A program made the position numbers and the translations under genes. Positions 1 through 6,200 of a stretch of 15,379 nucleotides of DNA are shown in pieces. Numbering within the stretch: position 1 is the stretch's first letter; the number at the start of each line of letters is the position of its first letter. A model generated the notes under the pieces. The model was given only the letters and a program-made list of their open reading frames with translations. It searched no databases and was not told where the DNA came from. This stretch comes from an uncultured Georgenia sp. (GTDB lineage Bacteria > Actinomycetota > Actinomycetes > Actinomycetales > Actinomycetaceae), in assembly GCF_937958535.1 (NCBI RefSeq), contig NZ_CALGNQ010000018.1:1-15379 (forward strand), written 5' to 3'.

Positions 1-1342
1 TGCCCACCTCCGTGTCGCGCGACCCGCCCGACGCCGTCCGCGCCGTGAAGTCCCAGCCGTCGGCGAGGAGCTCGGCGCGGCCGGCATAGTCGAGCACGAG
101 GTGCGTGGTCCCGTCGCCGAGCACGTCGAGGGCGACCGGGATGGTCACGGGGCTCCCCGTCGCCCCGGGGGCGGCGACCACGATCGTGCCCTGGTGCGCG
201 CCGGCCGGCAGACCGTCGGCGTCGATCGAGACCTCGACCGTTCCCGGGCCGGTCCCGGAGCTCGGGGACACCGAGAGCCACGCGGCCCCCTGGGTGACAG
301 AGGCCGTCCACGCCAGCGTCCCGGTGCCCTCGTTCGACACGGTGAAGGAGTCCGTCGTCGAGCCGCCGGCCGGCACCGAGGCCGCGAGCTGTGCTCGGGA
401 GACGGCGAGGACGGGCTGGGTGCTCGCCGTGACGGTGACGTCGTGGTAGGTGGCCAGGGGCAGTCCCCCGGGTGAGGCGCCGGTGATGAGGGCCAGCCGC
501 GGGTTGGTGAGGTCCGCCGTCGTGGTGCCCAGCGTCGTCCACGTCGTCCCGTCCACCGAGTACGACCCGGTGATCGTGTCGCCGCTCGCGCGCTGCAGCC
601 GCAGCAGGATGCCCTGGGTCGCGGAGACGGTCGGCTCGGCGAGGATCACCGGGACCTGGTCGGTCTCCGAGACCATGGAGATGCGCTGGGCAAAGTTGAA
701 GTTGCGCGTCACGTAGACGAAGTTGTCGTCGTCGCCGTACACCGCCAGCCCCGCCTGCTGCCAGTTCGCCGTCGGTGCGAAGCTCACCCGCGCCTGGACA
801 CTGGTCCACGTCGCCGGCAGGTCCCGGAACAGGGTGTTGACGGTGTTGTTCATCCCCGCCCACACGTCACCCGCATCGGCCGGCACCTTCACCCCGTCGG
901 GCGAGTACTGCACCACCGCCCCGCTGCCCACCTCCGTGTCGCGCGACCCGCCCGACGCCGTCCGCGCCGTGAAGTCCCACCCGTCGGCCACCAGCTCGGC
1001 CCGGTTCGCATAGTCCAGCACCAGGTGCGTCACGCCCGCAGCCAGCACCCGTACCGACACCCCCACCGACACCGGGCCGCCCGCAGCGCCGGGTCCCGCG
1101 TCGACACGGACGGAGCCCTGGTAGGTGCCCGGCTCCAGGTCGCCGGCGTCAACCTCGACCAGGACGGTGCCCTGGCCGCTGCCCGAGGCGGGCGTGGCCG
1201 TCAGCCACTCCTCCCCCTCCTCGACCGTGGTGGACCAGGTCAACGAGCCGCTCCCCGCGTTGGACACCGTGAACGACAGCTCCTCGCCCTCCCCGGTGGG
1301 CACGGTCGCCCGGAGCTCCTGCGGGGCCACACTGAGCACCGG
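1..1342 (-). repeat. Tandem coding repeat, unit about 308 codons (924-927 bp)
   Basis: Within the deacetylase gene, unit one runs from about 1342 to 416 and unit two from 415 into the window edge. Bases 1-55 are identical to 925-979, exactly 924 bp apart. Identity drops to roughly three quarters over the next 55 bp and is lower still in the BACON-like part. At protein level both units share the pattern FTVSN-x-G-(S/T)-G-(S/T)-L-x-W, then the block HLVLDYAxRAEL, then WDFTARTASGGSRDTEVG. This uneven identity suggests recent recombination or gene conversion in the ConA-like half of the unit. Further copies may lie beyond position 1. Confidence 0.85.
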
Positions 1343-2713
1343 GGGCACCATGTCGCTGGTCGCGACGGTGACGGACCGGGGCTGGAGGCCGACCGGGGCG
1401 CTGAACAGGGTGCGGTCGCCGCCGTCGCGCACGTCGTGCGGGACGCGCCGGCCGTCGACCAGCACCTCGGTCACGTAGGCGGCGCCGCTGGTGTCGACCT
1501 CGAAGGTCACGAGGTCGTCGGGGGTGACGGCGTCCTCGAAGTCCCGTTCGGGTGTGACGGGCATCGGCAGACGCGCGTAGTCGAAGGTGATCGCCTCGGG
1601 CGCCTGTGCGTAGTTGCTGATGACCGTCCGGTCGCGCTGGAGGATGTACTTCACGACGGTGCCGATCGGGGCGGTCCAGACGTCCTTCGTCGTGGCGTAG
1701 CCGATGGCCCCGTCGTCGTTCGTGTAGCCGTGCAGCACGAGGTTCGCCCACTTGCCCTCTGCCTCGGCCGCGTCGACGATCGACCGCAGGTCCTCGGGCG
1801 GGTACGGCTCGTGCTCGTGGGAGTTGAAGCTCTTGAGGTTCATGAAGTTGCTCGGCGTCGGGTCCTCGAGCGCGTTGATGTGATAACCACGCGCCGAGAG
1901 GAAGTACTCGGAAGCGACCTCCTGTGCCGCCGAGTTCGTGTGCCCGCACGGCCACACGAGGGAGACGACGTCGTCGAGCGACCCGGTGGCCGCGGCGATG
2001 CCGGCCACGTTCGCCTCGATCTCGTAGCGCAGCTGCTGCTCGGTGACGTCGACGCACGGGTGGCTCACCAGGTGCGCGCCGAGCTCCATACCGTTGGCAT
2101 GCATCTCCGGATAGAGCTCGGGAGCCTCGGTGCCGTTGGCGACGAACGTGCCCCCGTAGCCGAACCAGAGCAGCTCCTCGTAGCCGGCGTACCAGCCGTC
2201 GTCGGTCGAGACGGAGAACGCGCCGCTGTGCCCGTCACGCCAGTCCGCGAGCGTGACCGGGAGGTCGGCGTTGACGACCACCGCTGTCTCGACCACTGCC
2301 GTGGCGTCATCGTCCACGACCTCGACCGTGGCGCGGTGCACGCCGACGGGCAGGTTCGCACAGTCCGCGCTGACAGTGACCTCGACGGTGCCCTCGCCGC
2401 CGTCCTTCGTGACCGTCAGCGACTCTTCCTCGTGCGAGGTCTCACCCTCGTCGACGACTGCGGCGTCGACCCAGCTCTCGTCCACCATGACGTCGACGTC
2501 GACGTCCGGCTCTGAGACCGGGACGAACACGGACTGCTCGCCGTCGCAGGCGCTCCCCTCGGTCGTCCGGAAGACCACCTGCCTTGCCACGACCTCCTGG
2601 TCAGCCGTCCGGGGCACCGGGTCGGCGGCGGCAGGTAATACGAGGCCCGCGACCGGAAGCACTGCTGCCAGCGCAGCTGCCGGCAGGGACGAGGAAAGCT
2701 CGCGGAGGGTCAT
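1..2713 (-). CDS. Secreted polysaccharide deacetylase with tandem BACON-like/ConA-like modules (3' end outside window)
   Basis: The reading frame is open from ATG 2713 to the window edge (904 codons, no stop seen). GGAGG at 2725-2729 supports the start, with an 11 nt spacer. Residues 1-30 form a signal peptide with a hydrophobic alanine/leucine core and an AAA-D cleavage site, so the protein is exported. Residues 45-148 resemble a degenerate BACON-like beta domain. Residues 155-370 match the NodB polysaccharide deacetylase fold: TDDG (D171, D172), a H214-x3-H218-P metal pair, WPCGH (254-258, where the family's usual arginine motif is altered) and LVLHG (325-329). The Asp/His/His metal triad and a putative catalytic Asp are therefore present, and hydrolysis of N- or O-acetyl groups on a cell-wall or extracellular glycan is likely. 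From residue 458 a BACON-like domain (458-557) is followed by a concanavalin-A/DUF1349-like domain (563-760). The pair then repeats with a 308-residue offset. The tail may add more repeats or a wall anchor. Substrate is unknown. Confidence 0.8.
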   Translation of the reverse strand, partial: MTLRELSSSLPAAALAAVLPVAGLVLPAAADPVPRTADQEVVARQVVFRTTEGSACDGEQSVFVPVSEPDVDVDVMVDESWVDAAVVDEGETSHEEESLTVTKDGGEGTVEVTVSADCANLPVGVHRATVEVVDDDATAVVETAVVVNADLPVTLADWRDGHSGAFSVSTDDGWYAGYEELLWFGYGGTFVANGTEAPELYPEMHANGMELGAHLVSHPCVDVTEQQLRYEIEANVAGIAAATGSLDDVVSLVWPCGHTNSAAQEVASEYFLSARGYHINALEDPTPSNFMNLKSFNSHEHEPYPPEDLRSIVDAAEAEGKWANLVLHGYTNDDGAIGYATTKDVWTAPIGTVVKYILQRDRTVISNYAQAPEAITFDYARLPMPVTPERDFEDAVTPDDLVTFEVDTSGAAYVTEVLVDGRRVPHDVRDGGDRTLFSAPVGLQPRSVTVATSDMVPPVLSVAPQELRATVPTGEGEELSFTVSNAGSGSLTWSTTVEEGEEWLTATPASGSGQGTVLVEVDAGDLEPGTYQGSVRVDAGPGAAGGPVSVGVSVRVLAAGVTHLVLDYANRAELVADGWDFTARTASGGSRDTEVGSGAVVQYSPDGVKVPADAGDVWAGMNNTVNTLFRDLPATWTSVQARVSFAPTANWQQAGLAVYGDDDNFVYVTRNFNFAQRISMVSETDQVPVILAEPTVSATQGILLRLQRASGDTITGSYSVDGTTWTTLGTTTADLTNPRLALITGASPGGLPLATYHDVTVTASTQPVLAVSRAQLAASVPAGGSTTDSFTVSNEGTGTLAWTASVTQGAAWLSVSPSSGTGPGTVEVSIDADGLPAGAHQGTIVVAAPGATGSPVTIPVALDVLGDGTTHLVLDYAGRAELLADGWDFTARTASGGSRDTEVG

Positions 2714-2844
2714 CGGACTCGCTTCCTCCAGTGGAGTGGAATGGCGCACTCGGACGTCGTGGGCACGACGGGAGCAACCGCCCTGCCCCGGAGCCTAGGC
2801 AGTGACGGCCCACGTCCCACGAGCTTTGTCTGCGACCTGCGGAT

Positions 2845-2877
2845 GATTCCGGTCCGCCGCGAGGGTTAGGCGGAATC
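2845..2877 (-). terminator. Possible weak terminator or leader hairpin after the glycosyltransferase
   Basis: GATTCCG (2845-2851) pairs with CGGAATC (2871-2877). An alternative overlapping stem, TCCGCC (2853-2858) with GGCGGA (2869-2874), uses the same region. It lies about 70 nt past the glycosyltransferase stop and about 130 nt before the deacetylase start. There is no T-run. It could equally be a mutually exclusive hairpin pair in the deacetylase leader. The rest of the 233 bp spacer shows no convincing promoter. Confidence 0.25.
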
Positions 2878-2946
2878 CCTGAGGGTGATCTCTGCTCGTG
2901 ACCCTCCGATCCGACCGTCGTACCTCGACATCTGCCCCCGACGTCG

Positions 2947-3876
2947 TCATCTGCGGGCAGTGGTATGCGCGTCATGGACGTCGCTCGGCCCACCCTGAGC
3001 GGCGGACCGGGCGCGTCGACCGAGCAGGGCGCGCCCACCGACAGCCTTGAGCCGGTCGTACTTCGCCTGCCCGAGCGCCCAGACCAGTCCCCGACGCATA
3101 CCCGCTCGGCACCCGTCGCGAACCTCACGGGCCGGTCGGAAGAGGAGCCGGTCGCGGATCACCTGGCTCAACCCGGGCACACGCGCATCGTCGAGCGCCC
3201 CCGGGAAGCGGGCCCGGAAGGGATCGGGCGAGACCAGCTTGCCGCGGACCCGGTTGCTGACGTTCCGGCCGTGCACGACCTGTAGCCAGGCAGGTCCGCC
3301 ACCGACGCGTTGGACCGGCATGATCCGCCCCAACGTGTTGTGTGGCCCCGCCCAGCAGGTCGCCGGTGCGTCCCAGGTGGTCGAGACGGCACAGAATGCA
3401 TTGACGGGATCACGCCGGAGGTACGTGAGGTTCCCGGCCAGGACGAGTCCGGAGACGAGGTAGATCACGCACGGCGCCGCCGCCGGCTCGACAGCGCAGA
3501 GCCGCGCCACGAAGTCCGAGGCCAGGGCGTCGTCGTTGTCGAGATTCGCGGTGATGAGCCGAGGCGCGGTCGCACCGCTGACCCGGCGCAGGTCAGCGAG
3601 CAGGCCCGCCGCGTCGACCTCGGCGCGGTACACCGGGGTCACCACGTCCTGCCACCGGTGGATCCGGTCACGGAGCCACTGTGGGCTCTGGGGGTCGAAG
3701 TACACGAGCCAGTGGAACTCGCTGACGGACTGGGCGCGTACCGAGGGCAGGCAGAACCGCTCGAACAGGCGGACCCGGTCGTTGAGCCAGCCGTCCTCCG
3801 CTCGGATGTACTCCTCCAGGCCGACCGACGGCAGGTTGAAGCGCGTGATCAGGACGACGTCGGCCGGTGCGGTCAT
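2947..3876 (-). CDS. Putative rhamnosyltransferase-like glycosyltransferase
   Basis: This is a 309-aa soluble protein with the look of the 'putative rhamnosyl transferase' family (Rhamno_transf, PF11316). It would transfer a sugar, possibly rhamnose, to a surface glycan in the cytoplasm. Visible family features are VLITRFN near residues 8-14, LFERFCLPSVRAQ (37-49), FHWLVYFD (54-61), an aspartate-rich LITANLDNDDAL block (107-118, with DNDD at 113-116 as the likely nucleotide-sugar/metal site) and VVHGRNVSNR further on. The C-terminal 50 residues are basic and of low complexity. The frame stays open upstream to 4398, but ATG 3876 is chosen because GGAGG (3884-3888) sits 7 nt before it and the family similarity begins right there. 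It is transcribed in the same direction as the downstream deacetylase, 233 bp apart, and away from the sugar transferase. Sugar specificity cannot be read from sequence. Confidence 0.72.
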   Translation of the reverse strand: MTAPADVVLITRFNLPSVGLEEYIRAEDGWLNDRVRLFERFCLPSVRAQSVSEFHWLVYFDPQSPQWLRDRIHRWQDVVTPVYRAEVDAAGLLADLRRVSGATAPRLITANLDNDDALASDFVARLCAVEPAAAPCVIYLVSGLVLAGNLTYLRRDPVNAFCAVSTTWDAPATCWAGPHNTLGRIMPVQRVGGGPAWLQVVHGRNVSNRVRGKLVSPDPFRARFPGALDDARVPGLSQVIRDRLLFRPAREVRDGCRAGMRRGLVWALGQAKYDRLKAVGGRALLGRRARSAAQGGPSDVHDAHTTARR

Positions 3877-3883
3877 GCGCGAA

Positions 3884-3888
3884 CCTCC
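3884..3888 (-). promoter_or_regulatory. Ribosome binding site that decides the glycosyltransferase start
   Basis: GGAGG on the minus strand lies 7 nt before ATG 3876. The longer in-frame starts, up to 4398, lack a comparable site and would add 174 residues of arginine- and glycine-rich, non-conserved sequence. Confidence 0.7.
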
Positions 3889-4124
3889 GTCTCGACCAGC
3901 CGTCAGGCGCCGCGGCCCTCCTGCGTCTGCGGTGCCGTCCGACGCCACCCCGGGGCCTCCTCTGTCCGACTGCGAGCGGCCGGGCAGCGATGCCCGGTCC
4001 GCCCTCCCGCACTGCACGTCGGGTCCGGTTCGGACCGTCCGCCGAGCGGGAACTGCCCCAGTGCACCATGGGAGCGCAGCCCAGGACAACGGTCCGCGCA
4101 GATGAACCACACATGATGCGCAAC

Positions 4125-4139
4125 GGGTGACCAGGGTGA
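4125..4139 (+). promoter_or_regulatory. GGGTGA direct-repeat pair, copy A (possible operator)
   Basis: The sequence is gggtga-cca-gggtga: two identical hexamers 9 bp apart. The same arrangement occurs inverted at 4412-4426. A direct-repeat site of this kind would suit a dimeric response regulator. It lies 249 bp upstream of the glycosyltransferase start codon. No binding protein can be named. Confidence 0.3.
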
Positions 4140-4185
4140 GCAGCGCCGCCACCCGTCCGCCGGCCCGCCTCGACGGCCCGAGACA

Positions 4186-4222
4186 CCGACGGGCGGGAGC
4201 GCGATGCGCTCCCGCCCGTCGG
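4186..4222. terminator. Perfect 17-bp GC-rich hairpin, 3-nt loop
   Basis: Arms ccgacgggcgggagcgc (4186-4202) and its exact reverse complement (4206-4222) flank the loop GAT. Actinobacterial terminators often lack a T-run, so this could work as a bidirectional terminator or insulator. Its place between two divergent genes is odd, since no transcript is expected to end there. It may instead belong to an unannotated RNA or mark a past rearrangement. Confidence 0.5.
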
Positions 4223-4255
4223 CCGGCTCCGGCACAGGTAGCGCCGAGGCTCAGC

Positions 4256-4299
4256 CACCGGCCCCACGACGACCGGGCGGTGCCGTCATGGGGCCGGTG
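4256..4299 (-). repeat. Imperfect 15-bp inverted repeat
   Basis: Arms at 4256-4270 and 4285-4299 pair over 15 bp around a 14-nt loop. The only flaw is C4267 opposite A4288. In a minus-strand RNA this becomes a G-U wobble, so the fold is continuous only in that direction. The plus-strand version has a mismatch. This hints that the structure, if used, acts in RNA made toward the glycosyltransferase gene. Confidence 0.4.
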
Positions 4300-4362
4300 T
4301 GCACGGCACAGCCAATCACCGTCCGTCCCCGGCGTCAGGAGGGCGGCGCGGATGATCGGCGG

Positions 4363-4384
4363 TTGACACCCACCCCGTACGGGG
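4363..4384 (+). promoter_or_regulatory. TTGACA hexamer next to a 12-bp palindrome (possible promoter/operator)
   Basis: A consensus -35 hexamer TTGACA (4363-4368) is followed by the palindrome ccccgtacgggg (4373-4384). A repressor site inside a promoter spacer would look like this. However, the sequence 16-18 bp downstream is GC-rich with no TAnnnT, so the promoter assignment is weak. Confidence 0.22.
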
Positions 4385-4404
4385 GTGACCCGAGCCACAC
4401 GGCA

Positions 4405-4428
4405 TCACCCGTCACCCCGATCACCCCG
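4405..4428 (-). promoter_or_regulatory. TCACCC cluster with GGGTGA direct-repeat pair, copy B
   Basis: TCACCC occurs at 4405, 4412 and 4421, and in reverse orientation at 4383-4388. The 4412/4421 pair, read on the minus strand, is gggtga-tcg-gggtga, matching the copy at 4125-4139 in hexamer sequence and 9-bp period. It lies upstream of the leader ORF and may be a regulator binding array. Confidence 0.3.
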
Positions 4429-4590
4429 GAGCACCCGGGCCGGCTCATCCGCAGGTCATCCGCCACCGCCCCGCCCGCGTGCCGTGGACCGTGCCAGATT
4501 CATGGCCACACGGAGGACGGTCCAGGTGGCCGGCTCCCCCTCTCCCTGGAGCGACGCCGCTCCGGGAACGACCTGACGTTGGAGGTGGCG

Positions 4591-4683
4591 GTGGACACGC
4601 GTTGCTGCGATGGCCCCGGCATGCCCCTCACGCCCACCGCGTCCCCTGCTCCTGGGATGCGAGCGATCGGGTGGGTGGCGTGA
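4591..4683 (+). CDS. Possible 30-aa leader peptide, translationally coupled to the sugar transferase
   Basis: GTG 4591 has a strong GGAGG (4581-4585) at 5-nt spacing, and the frame ends at TGA 4681-4683. That TGA overlaps the GTG start (4680) of the sugar transferase as GTGA. The peptide has adjacent cysteines at positions 5-6, several prolines and a short hydrophobic end. The downstream gene has only a weak GGGTGGGT ahead of its own start, so ribosomes finishing the leader could supply its initiation. Cysteine-containing short leader ORFs that tune downstream expression are known in mycobacteria; two cysteines are too few to claim that mechanism here. It could also be a chance frame. Confidence 0.4.
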   Translation: MDTRCCDGPGMPLTPTASPAPGMRAIGWVA

Positions 4684-6140
4684 CCCTTCGTCCCGAGACC
4701 CTCCACCCCCACGACCCCGACGAGCCGCTCGCCACGCCGGCGGACCACCCGCGGGTCCCGCGGCGCGAGTTGTCGTGGCGGCGGGCCGCACGTGCCTACA
4801 TCCTCATCATGGCCACGACGGACTTCCTCGTGACGTTCGCGGTCGTCACCTCCCTGTGCGTCCGGGAGTACGGCCTCGTCGACGCGGTCGAGCTGGGGGT
4901 CCTCGCGGCCGCCGGCCTCGTGGCCACCACCGCGCTCTACCACGGCTACCGACGACAGCACGCGGTCATCGGCCCGGAGGAGCTGCGCAGCATCCTGCCG
5001 GTGGCGGGTGTGCTCGCCGTGGTGTCCCTCGTGCTCCAGGGCCTGGGCATCCTCGACGTCCCGCACGCGCTGGTGCTCGAGGCGCTCGTCCTCACCGCCG
5101 TGCTCACGACCCTCACGCGTCTGCTCCAGCGCACGGTCGCCCGTCGTCTGCGGGCGGAGGGACGGCTGACCCGCCGCACCCTCCTCGTCGGCCCGCTGCC
5201 CAGCCTGCGCCCGGTGTTCGACGCCCTGGACGACGCCCGCTGCCACGGCCTGACGATCGTCGGGGTGTGCGCCCCGGAGGGCCCCGGGGAGCCGCCCGGC
5301 ACCGTGCTGGGCTCCTACGACGCCGTCCCGCGGCTCGTGTCGGAGCTGGCGGTCGAGGCCGTCATCGTCTCCGCCGACGCGATGGACGCCACGGAGCTGC
5401 GCCGGCTCGGCTGGTGCCTGCGCAACGAGCCGGTCGAGCTGCTCGTCCTGCCGCCGCTCAGCGACGTGCTGCCCCGCCGGCTCCACCTCGAGCCGCTGGC
5501 CGGCACCCCGCTCCTCTCGGTCGCGGTGGCCGAGTCGCGGGCCCAGCGGCTCGCCAAGGCGGTCGTCGACCGGACGGTGGGGACGGTGCTGCTGCTCCTC
5601 GCCCTGCCGGTCATCCTCGGCGCGGGTGCTGCCGTGCGGCTGACCTCCCGTGGGCCGGCGTTCTTCGCGCAGACCCGGATCGGGATGCAGGGACGGCCGT
5701 TCACCATCTACAAGCTGCGCTCGATGTACCTCGACGCGGAGGAGCGGCTCGCCGAGCTCCGCGAGCGCAACGAGGGCAACGGCATGCTCTTCAAGATCCG
5801 CGAGGACCCGCGGGTCACCCCGGTCGGGCGGACGCTGCGCCGCTTCTCGATCGACGAGCTCCCCCAGCTGTGGAACGTCGTCCGGGGCGACATGTCGCTG
5901 GTCGGCCCGCGTCCGGCACTGCCGAGCGAGGTCGCCGAGTACCACCCCGACATGGCCCAGCGGCTCCAGGTCAAGCCCGGCCTCACCGGGCTGTGGCAGG
6001 TGAGCGGTCGCTCCAACCTCAGCGCGGAGCGCTCCGTGCGCCTCGACCTGCGCTACGCCGACAACTGGAGCGTGGCGATGGACCTGCGGATCCTGCTCCG
6101 GACGGCGCGCGCCGTCATCCGCGGCGACGGGGCCTACTGA
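4680..6140 (+). CDS. Polyprenyl-phosphate sugar-1-phosphate transferase (exopolysaccharide initiating enzyme)
   Basis: This 486-aa membrane enzyme is of the bacterial sugar transferase (WbaP/CpsE-like, PF02397) type. It would move a sugar-1-phosphate from a nucleotide sugar to undecaprenyl phosphate at the cytoplasmic face, the first step of exopolysaccharide or capsule-type glycan assembly. Four N-terminal membrane segments lie near 39-61, 67-90, 103-124 and 130-150. A Rossmann-like CoA-binding-type domain (165-270) follows, then a fifth hydrophobic segment (300-320) and the catalytic domain. Its motifs are KLRSM (345-349), SIDELPQLWNV with the Asp-Glu pair D392-E393, GPRP (409-412) and PGLTGLWQVSGRS (433-445). 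The length is typical. The frame is open to ATG 4479, but those 67 residues are not family-like. GTG 4680 (or GTG 4671) is preferred for its overlap with the leader ORF stop. The first sugar cannot be deduced. Confidence 0.9.
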   Translation: MTLRPETLHPHDPDEPLATPADHPRVPRRELSWRRAARAYILIMATTDFLVTFAVVTSLCVREYGLVDAVELGVLAAAGLVATTALYHGYRRQHAVIGPEELRSILPVAGVLAVVSLVLQGLGILDVPHALVLEALVLTAVLTTLTRLLQRTVARRLRAEGRLTRRTLLVGPLPSLRPVFDALDDARCHGLTIVGVCAPEGPGEPPGTVLGSYDAVPRLVSELAVEAVIVSADAMDATELRRLGWCLRNEPVELLVLPPLSDVLPRRLHLEPLAGTPLLSVAVAESRAQRLAKAVVDRTVGTVLLLLALPVILGAGAAVRLTSRGPAFFAQTRIGMQGRPFTIYKLRSMYLDAEERLAELRERNEGNGMLFKIREDPRVTPVGRTLRRFSIDELPQLWNVVRGDMSLVGPRPALPSEVAEYHPDMAQRLQVKPGLTGLWQVSGRSNLSAERSVRLDLRYADNWSVAMDLRILLRTARAVIRGDGAY

Positions 6141-6158
6141 CCGGCCCCACCACGAGCT

Positions 6159-6194
6159 CCCGGGGGCGTCGTCAACGGCGCCGACGCCTCCGGG
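6159..6194. terminator. Bidirectional hairpin between convergent genes
   Basis: Arms cccgggggcgtcg (6159-6171) and cgacgcctccggg (6182-6194) pair over 13 bp with one G-T wobble-type position and a 10-nt loop. It lies 18 nt past the sugar transferase stop and 6 nt past the stop of the facing regulator gene. The position between convergent genes fits a shared terminator. No T-run is present. Confidence 0.6.
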
Positions 6195-6200
6195 AAACGG

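Larger units (their letters stand above)
3877..4590. other. Divergent intergenic region (714 bp) without a convincing gene
   Basis: This spacer separates the minus-strand glycosyltransferase from the plus-strand leader ORF/sugar transferase. All open frames in it are arginine-, proline- and alanine-rich, lack family motifs and look like GC-driven chance frames. It does contain ordered structure: GGGTGA direct-repeat pairs at 4125-4139 (plus) and 4412-4426 (minus), a perfect 17-bp hairpin at 4186-4222, a 15-bp imperfect inverted repeat at 4256-4299, and TTGACA next to a 12-bp palindrome at 4363-4384. Promoters for both flanking genes should lie here, but no clear TAnnnT -10 element could be assigned to either. 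Confidence 0.6.

Noticed and set aside
1025..2515. 496-aa plus-strand frame opposite the deacetylase
   Set aside because: Antisense shadow; the minus-strand frame has a signal peptide, NodB motifs and repeated domains.
3903..4366. Small frames in the divergent spacer (110 aa minus, 79 aa plus)
   Set aside because: No ribosome site, no recognisable motifs, composition typical of chance frames in GC-rich DNA.
3877..4398. 174-residue N-terminal extension of the glycosyltransferase
   Set aside because: No family similarity or ribosome site, and it crosses the hairpin-rich spacer; ATG 3876 has a GGAGG and starts at the conserved region.
4479..4679. 67-residue N-terminal extension of the sugar transferase from ATG 4479
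   Set aside because: Low-complexity and unlike the family, which starts shortly before the first membrane segment; GTG 4680 overlaps the leader ORF stop.
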